This document shows positions 7,757 to 18,515 of a stretch of 64,000 bases of DNA, piece by piece. Under the pieces are notes generated by a model. That model saw nothing but the letters and a program-made list of their open reading frames with translations. It did no database searches and had not been told where the DNA came from. Position numbers and translations under genes: made by a program. How positions within the stretch are numbered: position 1 is the first letter of the stretch; each line of letters starts with the position of its first letter. Origin of the DNA: Paraglaciecola sp. MB-3u-78 (lineage in GTDB: Bacteria > Pseudomonadota > Gammaproteobacteria > Enterobacterales > Alteromonadaceae); contig NZ_PJCF01000013.1 in NCBI RefSeq assembly GCF_002835935.1, forward strand, positions 1 to 64,000, read 5' to 3'.

Positions 7757-9364
7757 GTGCCGAAAATCACCAGTAAGCTAAATACCAAAAGCCAAGAATT
7801 CTTGGTTAACGCGCTACACATGCAAGAGCAAGTAGACGACCTAAAAGATAAAATTGCGATCATCAAAAACGGCGGAGGCGAAAAGGCCAACCAAAGGCAT
7901 CTTGATCGAGGCAAACTACTTCCTAGAGAGCGGATCAATACCCTACTTGACTCAGGCTCACCTTTTCTGGAATTGTCACAACTTGCTGCATACAAAGTGT
8001 ATGAAGACAATGTTCCTGCTGCGGGTGTGATTGCGGGTATAGGCCGCGTGTCGGGCGTTGAATGTATGATAGTGGCCAACGACGCCACAGTAAAAGGGGG
8101 CAGTTATTACCCGTTATCCGTGAAAAAACACCTCCGGGCCCAAACCATAGCTGAACAAAATAATTTGCCTTGTATCTATTTAGTGGATTCAGGTGGGGCT
8201 AACTTGCCTCGTCAAGATGAAGTGTTTCCAGACAGAGAACATTTTGGCCGAATATTTTTCAACCAAGCCAACTTGTCTGCGCAAAATATTCCACAAATTG
8301 CCGTGGTGATGGGTTCATGTACCGCCGGAGGGGCGTATGTGCCTGCGATGGCTGATGAGTCCATTATTGTTAAAGAGCAAGGCACTATATTTTTAGGTGG
8401 TCCTCCATTAGTCAAAGCAGCCACAGGTGAAGTGGTCAGTGCACAAGACTTAGGTGGCGGCGATGTGCATTGCCGTACATCAGGAGTCGTCGATCACTTA
8501 GCCAACAACGACCATCACGCATTAAAGATTGCCAGAGACGCTATCGCCAGATTAAACCGTAAAAAAACAATTGAACTCGATGTACTCGAACCGGTTGAGC
8601 CATCCTATGCAGGTGACGAAATATATGGTGTTATCCCAAAAGATAAACGACAACCCTATGATGTAAGAGAAGTGATTGCACGTGTGGTAGATGGGTCAGA
8701 GTTTGATGAATTTAAAGCGTTATATGGTCAAACACTGATCTGCGGTTTTGCCAGAATTTTTGGTTACCCCGTGGGCATAGTCGCCAACAACGGTATTTTA
8801 TTTTCAGAATCAGCGCAAAAAGGCGCACACTTTATTGAGCTCTGTGCCCAGCGCAAAATTCCCTTAGTGTTTCTACAAAACATTACTGGATTTATGGTGG
8901 GCAAACAATACGAAGCAGGCGGCATAGCAAAACATGGCGCGAAAATGGTCACAGCAGTAGCCTGTGCCAAAGTACCTAAATTCACCATCTTGATTGGTGG
9001 AAGTTTTGGTGCAGGCAATTACGGCATGTGTGGCCGTGCTTATGATCCACGTTTTATGTTTATGTGGCCTAACGCCCGCATCTCTGTGATGGGAGGCGAA
9101 CAAGCAGCAGGTGTGCTTGCGCAAGTTAAACGTGAACAAAAAGAGCGTGTCAACGAGCAATGGAGTGCAGAGCAAGAAACCCAGTTCAAACAACCTATTA
9201 TTGATACCTACGAAACCCAAGGTCATCCTTATTATGCTTCAGCAAGGTTGTGGGACGACGGTGTAATAGACCCAGCTGACACCCGCCAGGTGTTAGGATT
9301 GTGTATTTCAGCTAGTTTAAATAAACCTATAGAGGACACCCGGTTTGGCGTCTTTAGAATGTAA
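7757..9364 (+). CDS. liuB: Methylcrotonyl-CoA carboxylase, carboxyltransferase (beta) subunit
   Basis: A 535-aa carboxyltransferase that moves CO2 from biotin on LiuD to 3-methylcrotonyl-CoA, giving 3-methylglutaconyl-CoA. The crotonase-like N and C halves are recognisable from [37 protein letters not shown] and [10 protein letters not shown]. The start is GTG at 7757, with GGAG 8 nt upstream; no in-frame ATG is better placed. It follows liuA after 71 nt and precedes liuC closely. Confidence 0.95.
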   Translation: MPKITSKLNTKSQEFLVNALHMQEQVDDLKDKIAIIKNGGGEKANQRHLDRGKLLPRERINTLLDSGSPFLELSQLAAYKVYEDNVPAAGVIAGIGRVSGVECMIVANDATVKGGSYYPLSVKKHLRAQTIAEQNNLPCIYLVDSGGANLPRQDEVFPDREHFGRIFFNQANLSAQNIPQIAVVMGSCTAGGAYVPAMADESIIVKEQGTIFLGGPPLVKAATGEVVSAQDLGGGDVHCRTSGVVDHLANNDHHALKIARDAIARLNRKKTIELDVLEPVEPSYAGDEIYGVIPKDKRQPYDVREVIARVVDGSEFDEFKALYGQTLICGFARIFGYPVGIVANNGILFSESAQKGAHFIELCAQRKIPLVFLQNITGFMVGKQYEAGGIAKHGAKMVTAVACAKVPKFTILIGGSFGAGNYGMCGRAYDPRFMFMWPNARISVMGGEQAAGVLAQVKREQKERVNEQWSAEQETQFKQPIIDTYETQGHPYYASARLWDDGVIDPADTRQVLGLCISASLNKPIEDTRFGVFRM

Positions 9365-9377
9365 GGATGAGAATATA

Positions 9378-10172
9378 ATGAATCAAACCGATAAAGTTCT
9401 ATTTAATATAGATACAAGAGGTGTGGCTACCGTCACCTTAAATCAGCCAGAGATCCATAATGCCTTTGACGATAAGTTGATTCTGGAACTAACGGACATA
9501 TTTAGCCGCGTTAATCAGGATCAAAATATTCGGGTAATGGTGTTGGCAGCAGCGGGAAAAAGCTTTAGTGCTGGCGCCGATTTAAACTGGATGCAGCGCA
9601 TGGCAACCTATAGCTATGAGCAGAATCTGGCCGATGCCAATGCCTTAGCTAAGATGTTTTTTATCCTCAACACTATCGACAAACCCACTATTGCTAGAGT
9701 ACAAGGTGCAGCGTTTGGTGGTGCCGTGGGTTTGGTGGCCTGTTGTGATATGGCCATTGGTAGTAAGTTAAGTAAGTTTTGTTTAAGCGAAGTTAAGCTA
9801 GGATTGATCCCAGCCACCATCAGCCCTTACGTGATTGATGCCTTAGGTGCCAGAATAGCAAGACGCTATTTTACCACTGCCGAGGTATTTTCTGCCACTC
9901 GCGCTAGACGTTTAGGGCTTCTTAGTGAAGCAGTAGTAGAGGAAGAACTCGACCGCACCATTGAAAACCTAATTGAACATATTCTAAAAAACTCCCCCGC
10001 TGCCATCCGAGAAGCTAAACAACTTGTTTTTGATGTACAGAATCAGCCTATTACTGATGAACTTTTAGCTAAGACTAGCGAAAAAATTGCCGAGCTTCGA
10101 GTCTCTGAACAAGGTCAAGAAGGCCTCAATGCGTTTTTACAGAAACGCCGAGCCAACTGGATAAAAGAATAA
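9378..10172 (+). CDS. liuC: Methylglutaconyl-CoA hydratase
   Basis: Crotonase-fold hydratase of 264 aa, converting 3-methylglutaconyl-CoA to 3-hydroxy-3-methylglutaryl-CoA. Oxyanion-hole elements are visible in FSAGADLNWM and GAAFGGAVGLVACCDMAIG, and the C-terminal helix ends in FLQKRRANW. I take the ATG at 9378, with AAGGA 10 nt upstream and just after the liuB stop. An open frame extends upstream to 9345 but overlaps liuB and lacks a ribosome site. Similar sequences are often called generic enoyl-CoA hydratase; operon position supports the specific role. Confidence 0.9.
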   Translation: MNQTDKVLFNIDTRGVATVTLNQPEIHNAFDDKLILELTDIFSRVNQDQNIRVMVLAAAGKSFSAGADLNWMQRMATYSYEQNLADANALAKMFFILNTIDKPTIARVQGAAFGGAVGLVACCDMAIGSKLSKFCLSEVKLGLIPATISPYVIDALGARIARRYFTTAEVFSATRARRLGLLSEAVVEEELDRTIENLIEHILKNSPAAIREAKQLVFDVQNQPITDELLAKTSEKIAELRVSEQGQEGLNAFLQKRRANWIKE

Positions 10173-10183
10173 CGGAGTAAACC

Positions 10184-12223
10184 ATGTTCACTAAATTATT
10201 GATTGCTAATCGCGGAGAAATTAGTTGCCGCATTATCAAAACAGCCAAACGTATGGGTATATTAACCGTTGCCTTGTATTCAGATGCCGACCAACACGCT
10301 TTACATGTGAAGATGGCTGACGAAGCGATTCATGTCGGCCCTTCCCCATCTAAAGACAGTTATCTTCAAGCTGAAAAAATCATTCAAATCGCGCTAAAAG
10401 TCGGCGCAGATGCGATTCACCCAGGCTATGGGTTTTTATCAGAAAACGCCGCGTTTGCAAATTTGTGTGAGCAAAATAATATTGTATTTGTAGGTCCACC
10501 TGTTAGTGCTATTGAGGCTATGGGTTCAAAATCGGCTGCCAAAAATATAATGGAGCTTGCCAAGGTGCCATTAGTACCGGGCTACCATGGTGACGACCAA
10601 AGTGTCGACGGCTTAAAATCTCACGCAGACAAAATGGGCTACCCTGTATTGCTCAAAGCGGCTGCCGGTGGTGGTGGTAAAGGCATGCGCCAAGTATGGA
10701 AAAGCAGCGAATTTAACGATGCGTTAGCAGCCGCAAAACGTGAGGCGATGTCGAGCTTTAACGATGACTTGATGTTAGTCGAAAAATACCTCACCGAACC
10801 GCGTCATGTTGAAATTCAAGTGTTCTGTGACAACTTTGGCGATGGGGTCTATTTGTTTGAGCGGGACTGTTCGGTACAACGTCGCCATCAAAAAATCATC
10901 GAAGAGGCTCCTGCTTTTGGCATGACACAAGCGTTGCGAGCGCAAATGGGCGAAGCCGCATTAAAAGCAGCTAAAGCCATCCATTACGCCGGAGCTGGTA
11001 CAGTAGAGTTTCTGTTAGACAGTGATGGGCAATTCTATTTTATGGAAATGAATACCCGTTTACAGGTCGAGCATCCCGTCACTGAAATGATCACTGGACA
11101 GGATTTAGTTGAATGGCAACTGCGAGTCGCCAACAACGAACCCTTGCCATTGGCACAAGATGCCCTAAAAATTAATGGTCATGCTTTTGAAGCAAGAATT
11201 TATGCTGAAGATCCAAATAATGACTTTTTACCCGCGACCGGCAGATTATCTCTACTGCAACCACCGATTGAATCACGGCATGTTCGCGTAGACACCGGAG
11301 TGGTACAAGGTGATGAAGTATCCGTTTTTTATGATCCCATGATCGCAAAATTAATTGTTTGGGACGAAAACCGAGACATGGCCCTAGCTAGATTAACCAA
11401 AGCTTTAACCGAGTATCATATTGACGGTGTTGTCACTAACATTGAATTTTTGTATAACTTAGCCAACAGTGCCCCCTTTAAAGCTGAGCAAATTGACACA
11501 GGCTTTATAGAAAAAAATCAAGACTTGTTACTGCTTAACGATAAGCAAGATATTAAGGATTTATTACCCATAGCTGCATTGTATTTGATGCTTAGTAGTC
11601 AACAAAACAGCGCGTCAAATGTTCAAGACCAATATTCACCTTGGTCGTTAAGTAATGCGTGGCGAGCGAATGAGCAACACCTTCAAAACTTAGAATTGGT
11701 GGTGGGCGACAATGCTTTTTGCGTACAGGTCAGCCAAACGGGTGTAGGTAGCCATAGTGTGTTTGATATCAAAGTCAATCAGCAAGCATATCAATGCTCA
11801 GGAGTAATTGAGAAAAACCAATTAACATCCACCATTAATGGACACAAAACACTCGCCAATGTTAACGCCCATCAAGATGGCCACTCTGTATTTTGTAATG
11901 GCAAAGTCATCCGTTTTAAATCAATCCAGGCTGATTTAGGTGATACTCAAGACAATAACGCAGACGCAGGGTTTATCGCGCCTATGAACGGCACGGTTGT
12001 GGCTATTTTAGTCGAACTAGGCCAACAAGTTGCACTAGGACAAACCTTAATGGTGATGGAAGCCATGAAGATGGAACATAGTTTAAAAGCCCCTGCCGCA
12101 GGTTGTGTTAAAGAATTTTATTTTAAAGCAGGTGAGTTGGTCGATGGCGGTGCCGAATTACTGAATTTTCAAGCTGCTGAAGTTTTACAAACTAACAAAG
12201 AGTCATCTGAAAATGTTACCTAA
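10184..12223 (+). CDS. liuD: Methylcrotonyl-CoA carboxylase, biotin-containing (alpha) subunit
   Basis: A 679-aa protein that carboxylates its own biotin using ATP and bicarbonate. The order is biotin carboxylase N domain ([12 protein letters not shown] near the start), ATP-grasp with the glycine-rich loop [10 protein letters not shown], the biotin carboxylase C domain, a linker, and a C-terminal biotinyl domain with the biotin-accepting lysine in EAMKMEH (K629). It works with LiuB. Its last 11 nt overlap the start of liuE, indicating translational coupling. Confidence 0.95.
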   Translation: MFTKLLIANRGEISCRIIKTAKRMGILTVALYSDADQHALHVKMADEAIHVGPSPSKDSYLQAEKIIQIALKVGADAIHPGYGFLSENAAFANLCEQNNIVFVGPPVSAIEAMGSKSAAKNIMELAKVPLVPGYHGDDQSVDGLKSHADKMGYPVLLKAAAGGGGKGMRQVWKSSEFNDALAAAKREAMSSFNDDLMLVEKYLTEPRHVEIQVFCDNFGDGVYLFERDCSVQRRHQKIIEEAPAFGMTQALRAQMGEAALKAAKAIHYAGAGTVEFLLDSDGQFYFMEMNTRLQVEHPVTEMITGQDLVEWQLRVANNEPLPLAQDALKINGHAFEARIYAEDPNNDFLPATGRLSLLQPPIESRHVRVDTGVVQGDEVSVFYDPMIAKLIVWDENRDMALARLTKALTEYHIDGVVTNIEFLYNLANSAPFKAEQIDTGFIEKNQDLLLLNDKQDIKDLLPIAALYLMLSSQQNSASNVQDQYSPWSLSNAWRANEQHLQNLELVVGDNAFCVQVSQTGVGSHSVFDIKVNQQAYQCSGVIEKNQLTSTINGHKTLANVNAHQDGHSVFCNGKVIRFKSIQADLGDTQDNNADAGFIAPMNGTVVAILVELGQQVALGQTLMVMEAMKMEHSLKAPAAGCVKEFYFKAGELVDGGAELLNFQAAEVLQTNKESSENVT

Positions 12224-13106
12224 GTCGGTCAAAATAGTCGAAGTCGGCCCAAGAGACGGCTTACAAAATGAACAAGAGTTGGTGCCCTTAGCAGCCAAGG
12301 TTGCATTAGTCGAACAATTAGCTGACGCAGGTTGTACTGTGATAGAAACAGGTAGCTTTGTCTCACCTAAGTGGGTCCCACAAATGGCTGATAGCGCTGC
12401 GGTGTTTCAGCAAATCAAACGACAACCCAATGTTCGTTATACGGCGCTAACCCCTAATTTACGTGGTATAGAGGCAGCAATCGAGGCAAAAGCTGACGAA
12501 GTGGCTATTTTTGGTGCCGCGTCGGAGGCATTTTCACAAAAAAACATCAACTGCTCTATCGCCGAAAGCCTAGAGCGCTTTTTACCTGTGATAGAGCTGG
12601 CGCAAAAACATCATCTACCCGTTCGGGGTTATGTATCTTGTGTATTGGGCTGTCCTTATGAAGGTTATATTGACCCACAAAAAGTAGCAGAGGTTAGTCA
12701 ACGGTTAATTGATATGGGCTGCTATGAAGTATCCCTAGGCGATACCATTGGTGTAGGGACTCCTATAAAAACCCAGAAGATGTTAGCTGCCGTTTTAAAC
12801 AATATCCCAGAAGATAAACTAGCCGTGCATTTTCATGATACCTACGGCCAAGCACTGGCTAATATATTGGTTGCCCTGCAACAGGGTATATCGGTGGTAG
12901 ATAGTGCGGTATCGGGTTTGGGTGGCTGCCCTTATGCCAAAGGTGCCTCTGGCAATGTCGCCACAGAAGATTTAGTCTATATGCTCGATGGTATGAATAT
13001 CAAAACAGGTATCAATCTTAAACAGCTGACTCAGGCTGGATTAAAAATGATGCAAGCATTAGGTAGACAATCGAACTCCAAAGTAGCTCGAGCAATAACA
13101 GCATAA
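12213..13106 (+). CDS. liuE: Hydroxymethylglutaryl-CoA lyase
   Basis: A TIM-barrel lyase of 297 aa, splitting HMG-CoA into acetoacetate and acetyl-CoA, the last dedicated step of leucine breakdown. It shows the DRE-type metal and substrate region [10 protein letters not shown] (11-20), the HFHDT metal ligands (206-210) and the HMG-CoA lyase signature [14 protein letters not shown] with the catalytic Cys (C239). It overlaps the liuD end by 11 nt. Confidence 0.95.
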   Translation: MLPKSVKIVEVGPRDGLQNEQELVPLAAKVALVEQLADAGCTVIETGSFVSPKWVPQMADSAAVFQQIKRQPNVRYTALTPNLRGIEAAIEAKADEVAIFGAASEAFSQKNINCSIAESLERFLPVIELAQKHHLPVRGYVSCVLGCPYEGYIDPQKVAEVSQRLIDMGCYEVSLGDTIGVGTPIKTQKMLAAVLNNIPEDKLAVHFHDTYGQALANILVALQQGISVVDSAVSGLGGCPYAKGASGNVATEDLVYMLDGMNIKTGINLKQLTQAGLKMMQALGRQSNSKVARAITA

Positions 13107-13116
13107 GGATAGTTTC

Positions 13117-13374
13117 TTGACTGAACAAACCCCATCTCGCCCCACACTACCTGCAAATGTCAGAGTGATGATTGCATTAACCGCATCACCTACTCTGTTG
13201 GTGGTGGGTATGTTGCTTTACACCTTGTTTTATGATGGTTGGCGCAGTGTTTCTATCAGCATGATCATCTTTTCGATGCTCTGTTGTTTAGCTTACTACG
13301 TGGTTATCAGTGGTCACCCACCGCGCCTTTCCATGAAAAAGCGTGATAAAAAAAGTGATAAAACCATAAACTAG
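13117..13374 (+). CDS. Small inner-membrane protein, function unknown
   Basis: An 85-aa protein that starts at TTG 13117 with AAGGA 7 nt upstream, immediately after liuE. Two hydrophobic segments (about 22-40 and 47-65) are separated by a short FYDGWRS loop, with a polar N terminus and a lysine-rich tail (KKRDKKSDK). It resembles small uncharacterised two-helix membrane proteins. The 10-nt spacing suggests co-transcription with the liu genes, but nothing links it to leucine metabolism functionally. Confidence 0.7.
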   Translation: MTEQTPSRPTLPANVRVMIALTASPTLLVVGMLLYTLFYDGWRSVSISMIIFSMLCCLAYYVVISGHPPRLSMKKRDKKSDKTIN

Positions 13375-13449
13375 CACGAGTTTAAAAAGTCATTCGGGTA
13401 CAATACATGTATACCCTTAAGTTACACAAACAGCAGTAAGGTAGATTGA

Positions 13450-14232
13450 ATGGAATTTTTTACTTGGGATGTAAACCCAGTATTAATAGAGTTTTTCGGA
13501 TTAAAAATACATTGGTATGGTGCCTTATTTGCTACTGCTATTTTAGCGGGTTTGCAAGTCATGAAATGGATCTTCCAACAAGAAAAAATCAAATTAGAAT
13601 TACTTGATTCACTGCTGATGTATTGTGTTTTCGGCATTATTGTAGGTGCCAGACTCGGCCATTGTTTATTCTATGACCCAGAATTTTACCTCAGTAACCC
13701 GCTGAAAATATTAGCTATATGGGAGGGAGGCCTTGCCAGCCATGGTGGTGGTTTAGGTGTGATCATTGCTGTATATTTTTTCCAAAGAAAACATAAAGTT
13801 AAGTATTTGTGGTTATTAGACAGGCTCGCTATTGCGACTGCATTGTTTGGCTTCTTTGTGCGTTTTGCTAATTTTATGAATTCCGAGATTATTGGTATTC
13901 AGACTGATGTTCCTTGGGCTGTGGTATTTGCGCGTATTGATCTATTGCCTAGGCATCCAGCTCAACTCTATGAGTCATTGTCTTACTTAAGCATATTTAT
14001 AGCCTTGATCTTGTTATATCGTTTTTCCAACATCAAAAAGCAATCAGGCGCACTATTTGGTGGTTTTTTATGTTTAGTATTTACCGCTAGATATCTCATC
14101 GAATTTGTTAAAGTCAAACAAGCCGCTTATGCCTCAGATACGCTCATAAGCACAGGGCAACTATTAAGTATTCCTTTTTTTGTGGTTGGTATTTATTTGC
14201 TGCTAAATGCATGGAAAAAAAGTCGTACTTAA
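13450..14232 (+). CDS. lgt: Prolipoprotein diacylglyceryl transferase
   Basis: Inner-membrane enzyme transferring diacylglyceryl from phosphatidylglycerol to the lipobox Cys of prolipoproteins. The protein is 260 aa and hydrophobic, with seven or so membrane segments. It shows the start motif GLKIHWYGALF, the GARLGHCLFYDP region, the IWEGGLASHGGGLG signature and the HPAQLYES motif. Pal, encoded at 21973-22542, would be one of its substrates. It sits alone, with thyA, its partner in many gammaproteobacteria, absent downstream. Confidence 0.95.
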   Translation: MEFFTWDVNPVLIEFFGLKIHWYGALFATAILAGLQVMKWIFQQEKIKLELLDSLLMYCVFGIIVGARLGHCLFYDPEFYLSNPLKILAIWEGGLASHGGGLGVIIAVYFFQRKHKVKYLWLLDRLAIATALFGFFVRFANFMNSEIIGIQTDVPWAVVFARIDLLPRHPAQLYESLSYLSIFIALILLYRFSNIKKQSGALFGGFLCLVFTARYLIEFVKVKQAAYASDTLISTGQLLSIPFFVVGIYLLLNAWKKSRT

Positions 14233-14250
14233 CCGACCTTACACCTAGTT

Positions 14251-14296
14251 GAAGTGTCATCCAGAGCTGATATTTTAGGTTACTGGATGGCACTTC
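14251..14296. repeat. Inverted repeat downstream of lgt
   Basis: Arms of 14 nt at 14251-14264 and 14283-14296 are complementary except for one G-U type mismatch, with an 18-nt loop. It begins 18 nt after the lgt stop. There is no T-tract directly behind it, so it may be an mRNA 3'-end stabiliser, a weak terminator or a small mobile repeat. Confidence 0.55.
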
Positions 14297-14776
14297 ACTT
14301 CTAATGCTTTGTTATACATTTAGTCCCATTAGGTTTCAAAGGCCTGCAGTACGTTTGATGCTGAGTAATTTACAGATAGCGAACTGCGAAATTGATGTGG
14401 AATTGCGCAACTGTAGTTTTAGATTTATCTAATGTCATGATGTTGCAGTGAGAAAACAATTTGGATGATATTGATTTTTATCGAGTAATACTAATCCCCA
14501 TAGATATATTGAGTAAGTTAAGAAATAGCAACTGGGTTTATCGTTAAGCCTTAGATCACCTACCAACTTTTAACTCAAATCGAAAAGGTCATGAATTTAA
14601 GGCAAGCGGCACGTCTTAACCAGACGTTTAGGTTATCTACAATTAATATTTCCATCAAATTTTTTATTTATTCGATCCTTCAAATAGTCCTGATTGAATT
14701 TAGTTAACTGTCGTGTAAACTCAATAATGTGGCGAGTAAAATGACAATAATGTTAATCGGACAGGAGTAAGGATTT
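14297..14776. other. Non-coding gap before glgC
   Basis: About 480 nt with no credible open frame on either strand. The last 60 nt are AT-rich and presumably hold the glgC promoter and leader, with the glgC ribosome site ACAGGAG at 14760-14766. I saw no tRNA, riboswitch motif or convincing terminator. A decayed gene or miniature element cannot be excluded. Confidence 0.4.
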
Positions 14777-16039
14777 ATGGCGAAACAAGCGTCTCGTTAT
14801 ATCAGCAATTTAACACGCGATACCTATGCACTAATATTAGCCGGTGGTAGAGGTTCAAGACTTTATGAACTGACAAATTGGCGAGCAAAACCGGCATTAT
14901 ATTTTGGCGGTAAGTTTCGTATTATCGATTTTCCTTTATCCAATTGTATTAATTCAGGGATCCGCAATGTTGGCGTGGTTACCCAGTACAAATCTCACTC
15001 GCTGATTCGGCATTTAGTCAGAGGCTGGGGACATTTTAAGAAAGAACTAGGCGAGTCGGTTGAGATCCTTCCTGCATCACAGCGCTTTTCTGATAACTGG
15101 TATGAAGGTACCGCAGATGCTGTTTTTCAAAATATCGATATCATCCGCGACGAACTGCCGAAATATGTATTAGTGTTATCTGGGGATCATATATACCGAA
15201 TGGACTACGGTAATTTAATTGCGCAACATGCCGAATCGGGAGCTAAAATGACAGTTAGCTGTATGCCCGTTCCATTGGAAGAGGCCGCGGGGCAGTTTGG
15301 TGTTATGTCGGTAGATGAAAATTTCAAAATTATTGGGTTTGAAGAAAAACCTGAGAACCCTACCCCTTTGCCTAACGATCCCACCAAATGTCTAGCCTCC
15401 ATGGGCAATTATGTATTTGATACCGATTATTTATTCGAGAAATTAAAAACAGATTCCGAAACATCAGGATCTGAACGAGACTTCGGGAAAGATATTATCC
15501 CTTCGATAATCGAAGAAGGTGCGATTTATGCATTCCAATTCAAAAGTGATGATGATACCGAGGCCTATTGGCGCGATGTAGGTACCTTAGATTCATTTTG
15601 GCAAGCCAATATGGAATTAGTCGCCCCGGTTCCTGCACTGAACTTATATGATAAAAAATGGCCGATTTGGACCTATCAAGAACAATTGCCTCCCGCCAAG
15701 TTTGTATGGGAAGAAGATAATCGCAGAGGTACTGCGATTAACTCAGTGGTTTCAGGTGGCTGTATTATTTCTGGCGCCACTTTACGCCGTAGTATATGTT
15801 TTTCTAGTGTCAGGGTGCACTCATACAGTGAAGTAGAAGATTCTGTCTTATTGCCAGATGTCGAAGTACAACGGAATTGCCGAATACGTAAAGCCATTAT
15901 TGACCGCGGTTGTGTGATCCCCGAGGGTACTATTATTGGTCATAGTCGCGAGAATGATTTAGCCAGAGGTTTCCGAGTCACAGAAAAGGGCGTGGTGTTA
16001 GTCACCCGAGAAATGTTTGGACTAAAAATCGGATACTAA
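14777..16039 (+). CDS. glgC: Glucose-1-phosphate adenylyltransferase
   Basis: Makes ADP-glucose from ATP and glucose-1-phosphate, the committed step of bacterial glycogen synthesis. The 420-aa length is usual. Visible are the nucleotide-binding loop [12 protein letters not shown] near residue 22, [37 protein letters not shown], the glucose-1-phosphate region EEKP and [10 protein letters not shown]. The C-terminal left-handed beta-helix follows. Glycogen synthase and branching enzyme are not nearby, so the gene stands alone. A terminator follows. Confidence 0.94.
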   Translation: MAKQASRYISNLTRDTYALILAGGRGSRLYELTNWRAKPALYFGGKFRIIDFPLSNCINSGIRNVGVVTQYKSHSLIRHLVRGWGHFKKELGESVEILPASQRFSDNWYEGTADAVFQNIDIIRDELPKYVLVLSGDHIYRMDYGNLIAQHAESGAKMTVSCMPVPLEEAAGQFGVMSVDENFKIIGFEEKPENPTPLPNDPTKCLASMGNYVFDTDYLFEKLKTDSETSGSERDFGKDIIPSIIEEGAIYAFQFKSDDDTEAYWRDVGTLDSFWQANMELVAPVPALNLYDKKWPIWTYQEQLPPAKFVWEEDNRRGTAINSVVSGGCIISGATLRRSICFSSVRVHSYSEVEDSVLLPDVEVQRNCRIRKAIIDRGCVIPEGTIIGHSRENDLARGFRVTEKGVVLVTREMFGLKIGY

Positions 16040-16074
16040 GTTTAAAACATTAACCATCGACATAGACATTACAG

Positions 16075-16097
16075 AGCCGCTTTAACAGCGGCTTTTT
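16075..16097. terminator. Terminator of glgC
   Basis: Stem AGCCGC (16075-16080) with GCGGCT (16088-16093), a 7-nt loop, and a T-run ending at 16097. It is 35 nt past the glgC stop and next to the end of the convergent hydrolase gene. Confidence 0.85.
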
Positions 16098-16914
16098 ATT
16101 GTAAGCTACTAGCCTTTTCCCATAAACGAATTCTATCAGTAATAATTTTTGCTACTTGCTGTGGTTTTTCCAACGGAAACATATGCCCCCCGTCTTCAAA
16201 AACAAGGTGTTCAATATTGCTTTTTTTAACAAAAGTCGCCAAAAATGATGGAATACACACATCACTATGACTTCCAGTTACAAGTAAGCTTGGTACAGAT
16301 AGGCGCGGGTAATACTGATTGATATTGTGGGGCACATTTCGATAAATACTCGCTTCAATCTGCGCGTCGAAGTTAAGTTGTAACTTACCCTCCCGTTCGT
16401 CAATAGCAGCGGCTACGTAATCTTGAATGCATTCCAATTGGAAGTGTTTGAATAAAGCCTTAGATTTAAAATAAGCCACCAAGTCAGTGCCTAAAGGCCA
16501 ACTCTGGCAACGCACTTTGGCTTTACCCGCAGGTGAAAACCTATCAATTAAGGGTGAATATTTTAATAATTTAAATGCAATTCTAGCGAGCCCAGAAGCG
16601 ATAGGAGGATCGAGCATTATCACTCCTTTGATCAAATCAGGTCTTTCGCAAGCAGCCATAAAGGACACCACCGCTCCCATTGAATGACCCACAACATAAA
16701 CAGGTTTAGCTACCTTATGAGTTAAATAATCAATTAGCTCTGCAACTTGATTGCCTAGATTGGCATTGACGGGAAAGCGCACTGAATGTGCAAATTTGGT
16801 TAATGCATGTAACTCAAAGTTATCAGGTAGTTGATTGAAAATTTGCTGGTAGCTGGGTGCTGGAAATCCATTAGCATGGGCAAAGTGCAAGTCAATTTTT
16901 GATGATTTTTTCAT
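16096..16914 (-). CDS. Alpha/beta-fold hydrolase
   Basis: A 272-aa cytoplasmic hydrolase of unknown substrate. It opens with the HANGFPAPSY oxyanion region (11-22). The nucleophile elbow GHSMGA carries Ser78, the acid region is near VTGSHSDVCIP, and the catalytic His is in EDGGHMFPLEKP near residue 247. The nearest families are general esterases and lipase-like hydrolases. The gene follows an MFS transporter gene by 60 nt on the same strand, so co-transcription is possible. Confidence 0.85.
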   Translation of the reverse strand: MKKSSKIDLHFAHANGFPAPSYQQIFNQLPDNFELHALTKFAHSVRFPVNANLGNQVAELIDYLTHKVAKPVYVVGHSMGAVVSFMAACERPDLIKGVIMLDPPIASGLARIAFKLLKYSPLIDRFSPAGKAKVRCQSWPLGTDLVAYFKSKALFKHFQLECIQDYVAAAIDEREGKLQLNFDAQIEASIYRNVPHNINQYYPRLSVPSLLVTGSHSDVCIPSFLATFVKKSNIEHLVFEDGGHMFPLEKPQQVAKIITDRIRLWEKASSLQ

Positions 16915-16974
16915 TTTACTCGCACCATTATCCTGCAGTTTTCACCTGCACTTCTATTATCAGTCATCTGTGAT

Positions 16975-18297
16975 CTATCCATTGCGAATTTCAGCGGCTT
17001 TCCAATCACCAGGTATATGTTTAGCAGTCCAAAAGAAAGCAATAATCGACATAATGTAAGGCACCGCAAGCCAAGATAATGATAATCTTAAGGCTTCAAC
17101 TTCACCATGTTGTTCTGTGTAAAAGTTACTCAATATACCAATAAAAGTTGGCCCGCCACCTAAGGCTATAATATTCAATACAAAGAAAAATAACGCCGTA
17201 GACATCGCTCTTACTTTTACCGGTGCTAACGTTTGAGCAAGTGCGAAAGAAGGCCCTAAATAGAAGCCACTGGTAAAGAGTAAAATAGTGACTAAAGCGA
17301 TGGACAGTTCAAGAGATTCCACTTGCAACGAAAGATAATAAGCAGGAGCCCCCACTACTAGCGCTAATGCTGGCACCAATCCATAAGCCCTTCTGTTAGT
17401 TTTACCCCATTTATCAACCAATGCACCACCTAGCCAAACACCACCAGCGTAAGCAGTACCATTGATGACGCCCAATATAATAAGGAATTGAGTGATATCC
17501 AAACCTGCATGGGCGCGCACATAAAAGTCAATCATCCAAGTAGATATAGCGTAATTGCCAAAAGAGCCAAAGGAAATAGCAAAACACATTCCCCACCAAG
17601 ACTTAATAGACAACAAGGCCTTAATAGATTGCCATGATTTACCTTGTGCCGAGGCTGTTTGCATATTACCGCTGCGAGCAGGTTCTTTAACCGTTAACTT
17701 AAGTAATATGGCCAATCCTACTCCAGGTAAACCAACCGCTATCAAGACTATACGCCAGTCCGCTTCACCACCTCTGAGAAAAAAAGCGGACGCAAAAAAC
17801 GCCAGCATAATACCAAAAGGAATACCTAAAGAATAAATAGCTAGAGCCCCAGCACGTTTTTCCTTAGGAAATAAATCTGAAATAATCGAATGAGATGGTG
17901 GACTGCCCCCAGCCTCACCGATACCTACACCTATTCGAGCAAAAGCAAGTTGTGTGAAATTACTGGCTAAACCTGATGCAGCAGTAAAGCCACTCCAAAG
18001 AGTGAGTGAAATGGTGACTATATTGACCCGACTGTATCTGTCAGCGAGCCAAGCGATAGGAATGCCCAATACTGTGTATAACAACGCGAAGTATATGCCT
18101 TTGAGCCAGCCTAACTGCGCATCATCTAACCCCAAATCAGCCTTGATAAAGGGCGATAAGATTCCGATTATTTGACGGTCAATAAAATTAAAGGCGTAAA
18201 TTAAAGTTAAAATGAATAACACATAATTCCGATAACCATTCGATATCGCGGTTGGAACGTCTACGGATTCACTGCTCACTGTGTCGTCACTTGCCAT
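16975..18297 (-). CDS. MFS transporter, spinster-like
   Basis: A 440-aa inner-membrane carrier with about twelve membrane segments. The start YAFNFIDRQIIGILSPFIK and the loop AWLADRYSRVNIV followed by ARIGVGIGEAGGSPPSHSIISDLF are characteristic of the spinster-like branch of the major facilitator superfamily. The substrate is not predictable from sequence; many bacterial members are annotated only as MFS transporters. It is upstream of the hydrolase and diverges from the thioesterase gene. Confidence 0.87.
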   Translation of the reverse strand: MASDDTVSSESVDVPTAISNGYRNYVLFILTLIYAFNFIDRQIIGILSPFIKADLGLDDAQLGWLKGIYFALLYTVLGIPIAWLADRYSRVNIVTISLTLWSGFTAASGLASNFTQLAFARIGVGIGEAGGSPPSHSIISDLFPKEKRAGALAIYSLGIPFGIMLAFFASAFFLRGGEADWRIVLIAVGLPGVGLAILLKLTVKEPARSGNMQTASAQGKSWQSIKALLSIKSWWGMCFAISFGSFGNYAISTWMIDFYVRAHAGLDITQFLIILGVINGTAYAGGVWLGGALVDKWGKTNRRAYGLVPALALVVGAPAYYLSLQVESLELSIALVTILLFTSGFYLGPSFALAQTLAPVKVRAMSTALFFFVLNIIALGGGPTFIGILSNFYTEQHGEVEALRLSLSWLAVPYIMSIIAFFWTAKHIPGDWKAAEIRNG

Positions 18298-18515
18298 CTA
18301 TAAATCCTTGGAAATACATTTTTATTATCGGCTTATGTTACGGCTGCAAACCTAGTAGTTACAAGTTAAATTGTTATCTTTTTCTAAGTATAACAGTTAG
18401 TTATGCTCAACCATAAAGATATGAAATCATCTAACCACATCCAAGTCTTATGATAAATGATTGCAGATAAGATCGGTTATTGACTAATAATCGATTTAAC
18501 GGAGTCAAAGTATTT

